64,000 nucleotides of DNA from Pelomonas sp937871895 (GTDB lineage Bacteria > Pseudomonadota > Gammaproteobacteria > Burkholderiales > Burkholderiaceae_C): the NCBI RefSeq assembly GCF_046348265.1, contig NZ_JAXMEO010000006.1; one strand, given 5' to 3'. The translations under genes and the position numbers were made by a program. Below the pieces are notes generated by a model that had not been told where the DNA came from, did not search any database, and saw only the letters and a list, made by a program, of their open reading frames with translations. Shown here piece by piece: positions 18,830-27,239 of the stretch (within the stretch, counting starts at the first letter, position 1; the number at the start of each line of letters is the position of its first letter).

Positions 18830-19375
18830 ATGTCCCTGCCTCACTCCGCGTCGCTGCTGCTGCGCCCCAGCACGCCCGATGACCTGCCCGCCATCCAGGC
18901 GATCTACGCACAAGCCGTCGAGAACGGCACTGGCACCTTTGAAACCGAGGCGCCGACCATCGAAGAAATGGCCCGCCGCCGGGACGAGGTGCTCTCGCGC
19001 GGCCTGCCTTGGTTGGTTGCGGAGCGCGCGGGGGGGGTGATTGGCTACGCCTACGCCAACTACTTCCGGCCACGCCTGGCCTATCGCTATTGCGTCGAGG
19101 ACTCGATCTACCTGGCGCCGGCCGCGCGCGGCCAGGGCGTTGGGCGCTTGTTGCTGGCGGAGTTGATGGCCCGCTGCGAAGCGGCCGGCGCGCGCCAGAT
19201 GCTCGCGGTGATCGGCGACAGCCAGAACGCGGGCTCGGTGGGCGTGCACCGCTGCCTGGGCTTTGAGCCTGCGGGTACGCTCCACAACGTGGGCTGGAAG
19301 TTCGACCGCTGGCTGGACGTGGTGATGATGCAGCGGCCGCTGGGTTTGGCCGCCACCCAGGCGCCTTCGGCGTGA
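18830..19375 (+). CDS. GNAT N-acetyltransferase (phosphinothricin/methionine-sulfoximine acetyltransferase type)
   Basis: 181 residues from MSLPHSASLLLRPST. The order RPSTPDDLPAIQAIYAQAVE, GTGTFETEAPT, YANYFRPRLAYRYCVEDSIY, ARGQGVGRLLLAEL (acetyl-CoA loop) and VGVHRCLGFEPAGTLHNVGW follows the Pat/Bar/YncA branch of GNAT enzymes, which acetylate amino-acid analogues such as phosphinothricin or methionine sulfoximine. A housekeeping role is likelier than resistance. It is divergent from rpsP; its stop overlaps the TM2 gene start by one base. Confidence 0.88.
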   Translation: MSLPHSASLLLRPSTPDDLPAIQAIYAQAVENGTGTFETEAPTIEEMARRRDEVLSRGLPWLVAERAGGVIGYAYANYFRPRLAYRYCVEDSIYLAPAARGQGVGRLLLAELMARCEAAGARQMLAVIGDSQNAGSVGVHRCLGFEPAGTLHNVGWKFDRWLDVVMMQRPLGLAATQAPSA

Positions 19376-19809
19376 TGGCGATGCGCAAGTCCAAGACCCT
19401 GACAACCTGGCTGGCCCTGGTGGGCGGCGCCATTGGGGCGCACCGCTTCTACCTGCGCGGCCTGCGGGACCCGCTGGCCTGGCTGCACCCGCTGTTGGCG
19501 CTGCCGGGCTATGTGGGCGTGCTGCGCATGCAACAACTCGGGCAAGACGACCGCTTGGCTTGGGCGCTCATTCCCTTGCTGGGCCTCAGCCTCAGCATCG
19601 CCCTGCTGTCGGGCATCGTCTACGGGCTGACGCCCGATGAGCGCTGGGACGCCCGCCACAACCCCGGGGCCGCACCTTCCAAGCCCAGCGGCTGGGCGGC
19701 GGTGATTGGCGTGGTGGTCTGCCTGCTGGTGGGCGGCACGGCGCTGATGGCGACCATCGCCTTCAGCGCACAACGCTACTTCGAAAGCCAGGCCTCTTCT
19801 GCTGAGTGA
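19375..19809 (+). CDS. TM2-domain membrane protein
   Basis: 144 residues. ALVGGAIGAHRFYLRGLRDP is a TM2-type motif (G-x-F/I-G-x-H-R-F-Y-L), followed by hydrophobic segments at about 35-55 and 58-80 and a third at about 110-132. Cellular role unknown. ATG overlaps the GNAT stop as TGATG, so the two are probably co-translated. The C-terminus converges on the pit gene, 6 bp away. Confidence 0.75.
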   Translation: MAMRKSKTLTTWLALVGGAIGAHRFYLRGLRDPLAWLHPLLALPGYVGVLRMQQLGQDDRLAWALIPLLGLSLSIALLSGIVYGLTPDERWDARHNPGAAPSKPSGWAAVIGVVVCLLVGGTALMATIAFSAQRYFESQASSAE

Positions 19810-19815
19810 GCGCGC

Positions 19816-20826
19816 TCAGAACAGCGCCAGGCTCAGGGCATAGCAGCCGGCTGCCACCGCGGCAGAGGCCGGGATCGTGAAGATCCATGCCCAGACGATG
19901 TTGCCGGCCACGCCCCAGCGCACGCTGTTGACATTGCGCGTTGAGCCCACCCCGACGATGGCGCCGGTGATGGTGTGCGTGGTGGACACGGGCACGCCCA
20001 GGATGCTGGCCAGGAAGAGCGTCATCGCCCCGCCGGTTTCGGCGCAAAAGCCCCCCACCGGCTTGAGCTTGGTGATGCGCTGACCCATGGTCTTGACGAT
20101 GCGCCAACCGCCAAACATGGTCCCGAGACCAATGGCGGCATAGCAGCTGACGATGGCCCAGACCGGCGGCGACTTGTCGGCCGTCGAGGCGTAGCCCGTG
20201 GCGATCAACAGCATCCAGATGATGCCGATGGTCTTTTGAGCGTCATTGCCGCCGTGGCCCAGGCTGTAGGCCCCGGCGCTTACCAACTGCAGGCGCCGGA
20301 ACCACTTGTCCACCCGCAGCGGACGCTGCCCCCGGAAAATCCAGGCCACGATCACCATCATCAGCGAGCCCAGCACGAAGCCGAGCAGGGGCGACACGAC
20401 GATGAAGGTGACGGTCTTCAAGATGCCGCCTGCGATCAGCGAACCCGTGCCGGCCTTGGCCACCACGGCGCCCACAATGCCGCCCATCAAGGCGTGGGAC
20501 GAGCTGCTGGGGATGCCGTACCACCAGGTGACGACGTTCCAGACGATGGCCCCGCACAGCGCACCGAAGACGACGTGGGTATCGACCACGCCGGGCTGCA
20601 CAAAGCCCTTGCCCACGGTGGCCGCCACACTGAAATTGAAGACGAAGATGGCGATGAAGTTGAAGAAGGCCGCGAACAGCACGGCCTGCTGCGGCTTGAG
20701 CACGCCGGTGGACACAACGGTAGCGATGGAGTTCGCCGCGTCGTGGAAACCGTTCATGAAGTCGAACAGCAGCGCCAGGCCCACCAGGACCGCGATGACC
20801 CAGAAGGCGATTTCGGGAGTAGCCAT
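19816..20826 (-). CDS. pit: Inorganic phosphate transporter, PiT family
   Basis: 336 residues with about ten membrane helices. The duplicated PiT signatures are present: FDFMNGFHDAANSIATVV in the first half and SLGHGGNDAQKTIGI in the second, plus GVPVSTTHTITGAIVGVG. It imports metal-phosphate complexes by proton symport. The upstream DUF47 gene, 13 bp away, is its usual partner. Low-affinity Pit systems are typically not phosphate-starvation induced and no Pho box was seen. Confidence 0.95.
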   Translation of the reverse strand: MATPEIAFWVIAVLVGLALLFDFMNGFHDAANSIATVVSTGVLKPQQAVLFAAFFNFIAIFVFNFSVAATVGKGFVQPGVVDTHVVFGALCGAIVWNVVTWWYGIPSSSSHALMGGIVGAVVAKAGTGSLIAGGILKTVTFIVVSPLLGFVLGSLMMVIVAWIFRGQRPLRVDKWFRRLQLVSAGAYSLGHGGNDAQKTIGIIWMLLIATGYASTADKSPPVWAIVSCYAAIGLGTMFGGWRIVKTMGQRITKLKPVGGFCAETGGAMTLFLASILGVPVSTTHTITGAIVGVGSTRNVNSVRWGVAGNIVWAWIFTIPASAAVAAGCYALSLALF

Positions 20827-20839
20827 CGAGCGCGAGCGA

Positions 20840-21490
20840 TCAGGAGTTCTCGAGGACGATGCCCTCGATGAGATTGGCCACGTCCTCGCAGCGGTCCGAG
20901 ATCAGTTCCAATTGCTCGTAGATCACCTTGAGCTTGATCAGCTCACGCACCTCGACACGTTCGTCGCGGAACAGGTTGGACATGGCTGAGCGCATGATGC
21001 GGTCGGCGTCAGACTCCAATTTGTCGATCTCGCGGCAGGTCTTGATGGCGGCCTCGACGGTGTCGGGCTTGCTCAGCCGCGGCAGCAGGGTCACGGCATG
21101 CTGCACGCGCTCGCAGCAGCGCACGCTGACCTGGCCCAGGCGCAACACATCCTCAGGGATGGCGCGCACGTCGTAGAGCGACATGGTCTCCGACGAGTCC
21201 TGCAGCAGGTCCAGGATGTCGTCCATGGCATTGATCAGCCCATGGATCTGCTCGCGATCGATGGGCGTGATGAAGGTCAGGTGCAGCAGGCGGTTGACCT
21301 CGGCGGTCACGCGGTCAGCGGCATGTTCGGCATGGTCAACCTCGTCGGCGTATTTCTGGCGCAGCAGCGGGTCGGCGTAGTTCTCGATCATCTGCATGAA
21401 GGCGCGAGCGCCCTCTGCGATGTGCGTGCCGTGCTGGTTGAACAGGTCGAAGAAATTGCCCTCTTTGGGCAGGAGCTTGCCGAAAAGCAT
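20840..21490 (-). CDS. DUF47 (PhoU-like) protein, Pit accessory
   Basis: 216 residues, all helical, matching the TIGR00153/DUF47 family: MLFGKLLPKEGNFFDLFNQH at the start, TFITPIDREQIHGLINAMDD in the middle and KLKVIYEQLELISDRCEDVA near the end. The repeated E-x3-D-x-x4 patterns bind metal clusters in PhoU relatives. It sits 13 bp upstream of pit in the same operon and probably regulates that transporter (inference from conserved linkage). Confidence 0.92.
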   Translation of the reverse strand: MLFGKLLPKEGNFFDLFNQHGTHIAEGARAFMQMIENYADPLLRQKYADEVDHAEHAADRVTAEVNRLLHLTFITPIDREQIHGLINAMDDILDLLQDSSETMSLYDVRAIPEDVLRLGQVSVRCCERVQHAVTLLPRLSKPDTVEAAIKTCREIDKLESDADRIMRSAMSNLFRDERVEVRELIKLKVIYEQLELISDRCEDVANLIEGIVLENS

Positions 21491-21544
21491 GGGCGTCCTT
21501 GGAAACTCGAATTCAAGAAGGCCGGGAGTGTAGCTATCGGAGTT

Positions 21545-21898
21545 TCATGACCGGAAGATGAAGTACACCGCCCCCATCAGGCACAAGCCCGCCCACACAT
21601 AGTCCCACTTGAAGGGCTGGCCCATGTAGTAGATGCTGAACGGCACGAAGACCGCGAGGGTGATGACCTCCTGGCTGATCTTGAGCTGAGCGAGGCTGTA
21701 GCCGCCGGCATAGCCGATGCGGTTGGCCGGCACCTGGAGCATGTATTCGGCCAGCGCGATGCCCCAGCTCACCAAGGCCGCGACCCACCAGGGTTTGGCC
21801 GCCAGGTCGCGCAGGTGGGCGTACCAGGCGAAGGTCATGAACACGTTGGACAGGGCCAGCAGTCCAAAGGTCTGGATCGACACGGGCAAGCTATTCAT
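21545..21898 (-). CDS. DMT-family small membrane protein (DUF486)
   Basis: 117 residues with four hydrophobic helices. FGLLALSNVFMTFAWYAHL and RIGYAGGYSLAQLKISQEVI are hallmarks of DUF486, a four-helix relative of the drug/metabolite transporters. Substrate unknown. It is on the same strand as folK, 15 bp downstream of it, and upstream of DUF47-pit by 54 bp, so it could be the last gene of the long folK operon. Confidence 0.88.
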   Translation of the reverse strand: MNSLPVSIQTFGLLALSNVFMTFAWYAHLRDLAAKPWWVAALVSWGIALAEYMLQVPANRIGYAGGYSLAQLKISQEVITLAVFVPFSIYYMGQPFKWDYVWAGLCLMGAVYFIFRS

Positions 21899-21913
21899 GG
21901 CAGGCGTCAGGGC

Positions 21914-22396
21914 TCAGAGGGTGAGAGGGCCGAACAGCTCGCAGGCTTGGGTCTGCCAGCCTGAGTGGTCGTCGGCCAGAGTCCGCAAGGCGGGGTCCAG
22001 CTCCAGCAAGGGGCGCAGCACAAAGGCGCGTTCGCCCAAGCGGGGGTGCGGCAGGGTCAGCCGGTCGGTGCGCAGGCGCAGCTGGCCATAGAGCAGCAGG
22101 TCCAGGTCCAGGGTGCGCGGAGCGTTCGGATAAGGGCGCTGGCGGCCGTGCTGCTGCTCGATGGCCTGCAGCGCGTCCAGCAAGGCCTCGGGGGGCAGCG
22201 TGGTCGCAAGGCACACCACGGCGTTGAGGAAATCAGGGCCAGTCGCCTGCACGGGTGCCGAACGCCAGGCGCTCGATACGGCCACCAGGCGCGTGGCCGG
22301 CAAGGCGGCGAGCGCGTGCAGGGCAGACTGCAGCGTGGCCGTCAGGTCGTCACCCAGGTTGGCGCCAAGGCCGACGTAGGCGCACTGCGTGTTCAC
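21914..22396 (-). CDS. folK: 2-amino-4-hydroxy-6-hydroxymethyldihydropteridine pyrophosphokinase
   Basis: 160 residues. It transfers pyrophosphate from ATP to the hydroxymethyl pterin in folate synthesis. AYVGLGANLGD, VSSAWRSAPVQATGPDFLNA, the RTLDLDLLLYG metal-binding signature and LPHPRLGERAFVLRPL are all present. Its start overlaps the pcnB stop by 4 bases, so it is coupled to RNA polyadenylation, an arrangement widespread in proteobacteria. Confidence 0.96.
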   Translation of the reverse strand: MNTQCAYVGLGANLGDDLTATLQSALHALAALPATRLVAVSSAWRSAPVQATGPDFLNAVVCLATTLPPEALLDALQAIEQQHGRQRPYPNAPRTLDLDLLLYGQLRLRTDRLTLPHPRLGERAFVLRPLLELDPALRTLADDHSGWQTQACELFGPLTL

Positions 22397-23940
22397 TCGG
22401 CGGCAGGGGCAGCGCCACCGGCGCCATCGGGCTTGCGCGGGCGACGGCGACGGCGCCGCTTCTTGGGCGCCTCACCGGCGCCCTCCGGACGGTCCGCACT
22501 GGGCTCATCGGCTTCCATATCGGCGCCTGTGATGCCACGCGGGTCTGCCTTGACGGCACGCGGCCGCTGTTGCTGCGTGGCGCGCACCTCGGCCAGCAGG
22601 GCCTGGCGGTCGTCGTCACTGCCCAGGGCGAAGTCTTCCCACCAATCCGCCAGCGCCGCGTCGGCTTCGCCGGCATCGGCGCGCAGGCGCAGGAAGTCAA
22701 AGGCCGCCCGGTAGCGTGGCTGTTCGATCAGGCTCAAGGGGCCGTTGCCGGTGCGGCGCTCGAAACGCCCTTGCATCATCCAGATCTCGCGCATGTCGGT
22801 GGCCAGCTTGCCGCGGCCGGAGATATCGCCAATGCGGGCGTCGAAGACTGCGTCGATGGCCTGGGCCATCGCGGGCGCGGGCGGCTCGCCTTCGTCGCGC
22901 AATTGGCTCCAGCGCGCCTGTACTTCGTGCCACAGCAGGCAGGCCAGCATGAAGCTGGGCGACACCCCCAGCCCCTCTTGGACGCGGCGATCCGTGTCCT
23001 GCAGGGCCAGGCGCACGAAGGCGCCGCGCGGGCCGTCAGGCAGGCTGCCGTCAGGCGTCAGCACGGCATCCAGCACTGGGAAGACACCGCGCGCCAGGCC
23101 GAGGCGCTTGAGCGACGCCAGGCTGGCCAGCGCATGGCCGGTCTGCAGCAGCTTGACCATCTCGTCGAACAGGCGCGACGCGGGCACATCGGCCAGCAGG
23201 CGCGCCGACGCGCGCACCGGGGCCGCCGTCTTGGCCTCCAGCTCAAAGCCCAGCTTGGCCGCAAAGCGCGCCGCGCGAATGATGCGCACGGGGTCTTCGC
23301 GGTAGCGGGTCTCGGGGTCGCCAATCATGCGCAGCACCTTGGCTCGCGCGTCGGCCAGGCCGCCGTGGTAGTCCACCACCATCTGGCGAGCGGGCTCGTA
23401 GTACATGGCGTTGACGGTGAAGTCGCGCCGCGCGGCATCTTCGATCTGCGGGCCCCAGACGTTGTCGCGCAGCACGCGACCACTGGCGTCCACCGCGTGG
23501 GACTTGCCCTCCAGCTCGCGCTTGGCGGTCTTTTCGTTGCCTTCCACGGCATCGGACTCGGTCATCAACGCACGGAAGGTCGAGACCTCGATCACCTCGT
23601 GCTCGCGGCCCCGGCCAAACACCACATGGACGATGCGGAAGCGCCGGCCAATGATGAAGGCCCGACGAAAAAGGCTCTTGACCTGCTCGGGCGTGGCATT
23701 GGTGGCGACGTCAAAGTCCTTGGGCACCATGCCCAGCAGCAGGTCGCGCACGGCGCCGCCCACCACATAGGCCTCGAAGCCGGCGTCCGTCAGCGTCTTG
23801 ACGACCTTGACCGCGCGATCGTCCAGCAAGCGCGGGTCGATGCCGTGCTGGTCGGCCCCCACCTCGACGCGCTTGCCGAGCGGAATGGCCGGTGCGCGTG
23901 CGGGCTTGCCGAGCAGCTTGTCGATGAACTTCTTGATCAT
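22393..23940 (-). CDS. pcnB: Poly(A) polymerase I
   Basis: 515 residues. The nucleotidyltransferase core has VVGGAVRDLLLGMVPKDFDV with the catalytic aspartates, then TNATPEQVKSLFRRAFIIGR and FRIVHVVFGRGREHE. The RNA-binding domain follows (EDPVRIIRAARFAAKLGF), and the tail is basic (KKRRRRRRPRKP), suited to RNA. It adds A-tails that mark RNAs for decay. Homology to CCA-adding enzyme is expected, but length and the basic tail favour PcnB. 4-base overlaps on both sides. Confidence 0.95.
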   Translation of the reverse strand: MIKKFIDKLLGKPARAPAIPLGKRVEVGADQHGIDPRLLDDRAVKVVKTLTDAGFEAYVVGGAVRDLLLGMVPKDFDVATNATPEQVKSLFRRAFIIGRRFRIVHVVFGRGREHEVIEVSTFRALMTESDAVEGNEKTAKRELEGKSHAVDASGRVLRDNVWGPQIEDAARRDFTVNAMYYEPARQMVVDYHGGLADARAKVLRMIGDPETRYREDPVRIIRAARFAAKLGFELEAKTAAPVRASARLLADVPASRLFDEMVKLLQTGHALASLASLKRLGLARGVFPVLDAVLTPDGSLPDGPRGAFVRLALQDTDRRVQEGLGVSPSFMLACLLWHEVQARWSQLRDEGEPPAPAMAQAIDAVFDARIGDISGRGKLATDMREIWMMQGRFERRTGNGPLSLIEQPRYRAAFDFLRLRADAGEADAALADWWEDFALGSDDDRQALLAEVRATQQQRPRAVKADPRGITGADMEADEPSADRPEGAGEAPKKRRRRRRPRKPDGAGGAAPAAE

Positions 23941-24605
23941 GGGAAAAGTTGCAGGATGGGCCAGGCCCGTTCGCGGGCCACTGCAGCCAGGGACTCGCCC
24001 GGATTGGTGGCCACGGGGTGGGTGGCGCGCTCCATCAGGGGCAGGTCATTGATCGAGTCGCTGTAGACGGTGATGCGCTCGAAGTCCTGCCATTGTGCCC
24101 CGCGTTGCGCCAGCCACTCGCCCACGCGGACGACCTTGCCCTGCTGCAGGCAAGGCACGCCGTCCATCTGCCCGGTGTAGCGGCCGGCGGCGTCTCGGGC
24201 CAGGCGCGTGGCGATCAGGTGCTCCACGCCAAAGGCGGCAGCGATGGGTGCGGTGACAAAGTCATTGGTGGCCGTCACGATGGCTACGAGGTCACCCGCC
24301 GCCTGGTGCTGCGCAACCAGCGCGCGTGCAGGCGGCAGCAACTGCGGCCCCAGGCGCTCGTCCATGAAGCGCTGGCGCACGGCCAAGGCCTCTTGCAAGG
24401 GGCGATGCCGCCAGGCGGAGGTGGCGAAGTCGATGTAGGCGACCTGGTCGAGCCGGCCGGCCAGGTATTGCTCGTAGAACTCGTCGTTGCGGCGCTTCCA
24501 CTCACCGCCATCGGCCCAGCCGATCTCGATCAGGTAGTCGCCAAAGCTGTGGTCGGAGTCGATCGGCAGCAAGGTGCCGTCCAGGTCGAAGAGGGTCAGG
24601 TTCAT
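23937..24605 (-). CDS. HAD-superfamily hydrolase (subfamily IB, SerB-like)
   Basis: 222 residues. Motif I LFDLDGTLLPIDSDH has the nucleophile Asp7 and Asp9, motif II is IVTATND, and motif III/IV includes VYSDSINDLPLME. The cap resembles phosphoserine phosphatase-like HAD-IB enzymes, which act on small phosphomonoesters. The substrate is not evident. Starts and ends overlap hda and pcnB by 4 bases each, inside the long operon. Confidence 0.88.
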   Translation of the reverse strand: MNLTLFDLDGTLLPIDSDHSFGDYLIEIGWADGGEWKRRNDEFYEQYLAGRLDQVAYIDFATSAWRHRPLQEALAVRQRFMDERLGPQLLPPARALVAQHQAAGDLVAIVTATNDFVTAPIAAAFGVEHLIATRLARDAAGRYTGQMDGVPCLQQGKVVRVGEWLAQRGAQWQDFERITVYSDSINDLPLMERATHPVATNPGESLAAVARERAWPILQLFP

Positions 24606-25300
24606 GCGGTGCGGTCGGTCGGCGGGCCGTCGGGGTCGGCCAGCATCTGTTTGAGCAGCGGCAGCGTCAGCCCGCGCTTGTGGCTGAGCGCGAAGGTGTC
24701 GAGCCGGCCCAGCAACTGCATCAGGCCACCGAGCTGGCGGTCGAAGCGGGTGAGCAGGTAGTCCAGCAGATCGTCACTCAGCAATAGGCCGCGGCGGTCG
24801 GCTTCCCGCCGCAAGACGGCCCGGGTTTCGGCTTCGCCCAGATGCACGAGGGCGTAGCTCGGGCCCCAGCCGAGACGGGTGCGCAGGTCCTCGCGCACGG
24901 GCAGGTCCACGGCAGGTCGGTCGGCGCTGGCGACGATGGCGACGCCTTGGCCGGCCGTCTCGACGAAGAGCGCGAACGCGGCGTGCTGACGCGGGTCGTC
25001 GAAGGCCTGACAGTCATCAAAGAGCAGCAGGCTGGCCTGTGGCGGCCAGGCCCAGGGCAGCGGTGTCGTCGGGTCATACCAGGCCACCTGCTCGCCGGCA
25101 TCCATCCAGCGTCGGGCCAGGGCGCGCAGCAAGTGGCTCTTGCCGACCCCGGCCGCGCCCCACAGAAGCACTGGCGCCGACCCCGGGCGCAGCCCAGCCA
25201 GCTCTGCCAGGGCGGCGTGGTTGGCCGCGTGGGTGCCGGGGAGGTAGCTCTCGAAACTGAAGTCGGGCGGCGCCTGGATGGCGAGCGGCAACTGCTTCAA
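24602..25300 (-). CDS. hda: Hda-type DnaA regulator
   Basis: 232 residues. An N-terminal QLPLAI is a sliding-clamp-binding motif, followed by a DnaA-like AAA+ domain with Walker A GAAGVGKSH, Walker B LLLFDDCQ and sensor VASADRPAVDLP; there is no DNA-binding domain IV. With DnaN it stimulates ATP hydrolysis by DnaA after initiation. It is placed in the same operon position as in other Burkholderiales, overlapping its neighbours by 4 bases. The arginine finger region is EDLRTRLGWG. Confidence 0.9.
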   Translation of the reverse strand: MKQLPLAIQAPPDFSFESYLPGTHAANHAALAELAGLRPGSAPVLLWGAAGVGKSHLLRALARRWMDAGEQVAWYDPTTPLPWAWPPQASLLLFDDCQAFDDPRQHAAFALFVETAGQGVAIVASADRPAVDLPVREDLRTRLGWGPSYALVHLGEAETRAVLRREADRRGLLLSDDLLDYLLTRFDRQLGGLMQLLGRLDTFALSHKRGLTLPLLKQMLADPDGPPTDRTA

Positions 25301-26361
25301 CTGCGACCTCGGTACAGACCGCTTGCCAGGTAGGCTGCATGCAGCCGGCGGCCAGCCACCACGCCCACGGCACTGAGCGGCAGAGCAATCAGCACGCCCA
25401 CAAAGCCGAGCAGATGCCCAAAGGCCAACAGCGCAAAGATCACCATCAGCGGTGAGAGGCCGATGCGCTCGCCCACCAGTCGAGGCGTGAGCACAAAGCT
25501 CTCCAGCAACTGGCCCAGCCCGAACACCACAGCCACGGCCCCCACGCCATAGAGCGACTGGAACTGCAGCAGCCCTGCCAGCAGGGCCAGCACCAGGCCC
25601 AGGCCAAAGCCCACATAGGGCACGAACACCGCCAAGCCCGTGAAGACGCCGATGGGCAAGGCAAGGTCAAAGCCTGCCAGCCCCAGCCCGGCGCTGTAAT
25701 ACAAGGCCAATGCGCCCATCACCAGCAACTGCCCGCGCAAGTAGCTACCGAGCATGGTGTCGCACTCGGTCAGGAAGCTCCAGACGCGATCTCGCGCGCC
25801 AGGGGGCACCAGGCACCCTGCCCGCTCCATCAATTGGGGCCAGTCCAGCAGCAGATAAAACAACACCACGGGCAGCAGCACGGCATTACCCACCAACGCC
25901 AGCAGGAAGCTGCCGCCCATACGCGCTGATTCGAAGGCCGCAGCCCCCCAGTCTTCCAAGTTGGCATTGAGGTACTTGAGCACAAAGGCCTTGACGCTTG
26001 CGATGTCGAGGCTCACCTGCACGCCATGCTGGGCCAGCCAGGGCGCCAGGCTTTCATTCAGGGCCTTGGCCAGGCCCGGAATCTGTTCGCGCAGCGCGGG
26101 CAGCTCCTTGTTGAGGATTGGCAGCACCAGCAGCAGCACGGCGAGCAGCGCGATCAAGGCGGCAGTCTCGACCAGGCCAACCGCCACCATGCGCGGCACG
26201 CGGCGCCGGGCCAGCCAGTCGACGCTGGGCGACAGCGCATAGGCCAGCACCCCGGCGGCGATGAAGGGCGACAACACGGGCGCCAGCGCCCAGAGGACGA
26301 ACACCGCCAAGGCGGCAACGCCGAGCCAGGCGAGCAGAAGGCGTTGGGGGTGGGTCAACAT
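25297..26361 (-). CDS. AI-2E family transporter
   Basis: 354 residues with about eight hydrophobic helices and a soluble segment between the third and fourth (about 75-145). FIAAGVLAYALSPSVDWLARR, YLRGQLLVMGALALYYSAGL and VPYVGFGLGLVLALLAGLLQF are typical. Members export AI-2 or act as sodium/proton antiporters; function here is unassigned. It overlaps hda by 4 bases and lies 20 bp after the SirB1 gene. Confidence 0.9.
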   Translation of the reverse strand: MLTHPQRLLLAWLGVAALAVFVLWALAPVLSPFIAAGVLAYALSPSVDWLARRRVPRMVAVGLVETAALIALLAVLLLVLPILNKELPALREQIPGLAKALNESLAPWLAQHGVQVSLDIASVKAFVLKYLNANLEDWGAAAFESARMGGSFLLALVGNAVLLPVVLFYLLLDWPQLMERAGCLVPPGARDRVWSFLTECDTMLGSYLRGQLLVMGALALYYSAGLGLAGFDLALPIGVFTGLAVFVPYVGFGLGLVLALLAGLLQFQSLYGVGAVAVVFGLGQLLESFVLTPRLVGERIGLSPLMVIFALLAFGHLLGFVGVLIALPLSAVGVVAGRRLHAAYLASGLYRGRS

Positions 26362-26381
26362 GCGCGCGGATTGTGGGGGAT

Positions 26382-27239
26382 TCAGCGGCGGCGCGGCGGG
26401 TGCCGCCGCCCCAACGCCTTCAAGCGCTCGCGCAGTTGCGGGGCATCAACCGCCTCGGCCTGCCGGCGCAAATAGGCATCCAGATCGTCAGCGGCCGCCT
26501 CCCACTGTCCCAGGGCCTCCAGGGCCAGCCCCCGGTCACGCAACTCGCCCGCATCGTCCGGCAAGAGGATGACCAAGCGTCGCTGCACGGCCAGGAAGCG
26601 CGGCCAATCCTCGGCGCTGCGGTAGATCTCCTTCAGGTTGCGCAGCAGGCGCGCCAGGATGTGGCGCCGGGGCGTGCCCCGCAGGAAGAACTCCAGCGGC
26701 AGCTCCAGGTCGTCCGGCAGGCCGCTGCCGCGCCGGTAGATTTGCAAACGCTCTTCCAGCCGGCTCTGCGTGAGCGCGTCGCCCGAGAAGGGGTCCATCA
26801 CCACATCGCCCAAGCCGATGCGGAACTTGACGAGGAAGTGGCCCGGGAAGGCCACCCCCGCCGCGCGCAAGCCGGCCTGCTCGGCAAGCTCCAGCAGCAG
26901 TATGGCGAGCGAGATGGGCAGGCCGCGGCGCGTCTCCAGCACATGGTGGATGAAGCTGTTCACCGGGGCGTAGTAGTCATTGACATTGCCCTGGAACCCA
27001 AGCTCGACGTGGAAGAACTGGCTCAGTGCCGCCAGGCGCTGCGGCGGTGTGGCCTCACGCGGCAGGCGCGCGCGCAAGCGTTGGCCCAGCCGATCCACCT
27101 CGGCCAGTACGCCCTGCACGTCGAGGTCCGGGACTTCGTCCTGCGCCACGCTGACCGCCGCTTCGAGCAGCGGCAGCCGCGCATCCTCGTGCACGAGGTT
27201 GGCAAAGTAGTCCAGCGGTGAGAAGGACGGCAACTGCAT
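26382..27239 (-). CDS. SirB1-family transglutaminase-like/TPR protein
   Basis: 285 residues from MQLPSFSPLDYFANLV. The SirB1 N-terminal domain (FFHVELGFQGNVNDYYAPVN, GLPISLAILLLELAEQAGL, GVAFPGHFLVKF) is followed by two TPR-like helices (about 205-265, RDRGLALEALGQWEAA). SirB1 relatives lack an assigned reaction. Its ATG overlaps the murJ stop by one base. An extended upstream frame of 61 residues is antisense-like and discarded. Confidence 0.85.
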   Translation of the reverse strand: MQLPSFSPLDYFANLVHEDARLPLLEAAVSVAQDEVPDLDVQGVLAEVDRLGQRLRARLPREATPPQRLAALSQFFHVELGFQGNVNDYYAPVNSFIHHVLETRRGLPISLAILLLELAEQAGLRAAGVAFPGHFLVKFRIGLGDVVMDPFSGDALTQSRLEERLQIYRRGSGLPDDLELPLEFFLRGTPRRHILARLLRNLKEIYRSAEDWPRFLAVQRRLVILLPDDAGELRDRGLALEALGQWEAAADDLDAYLRRQAEAVDAPQLRERLKALGRRHPPRRR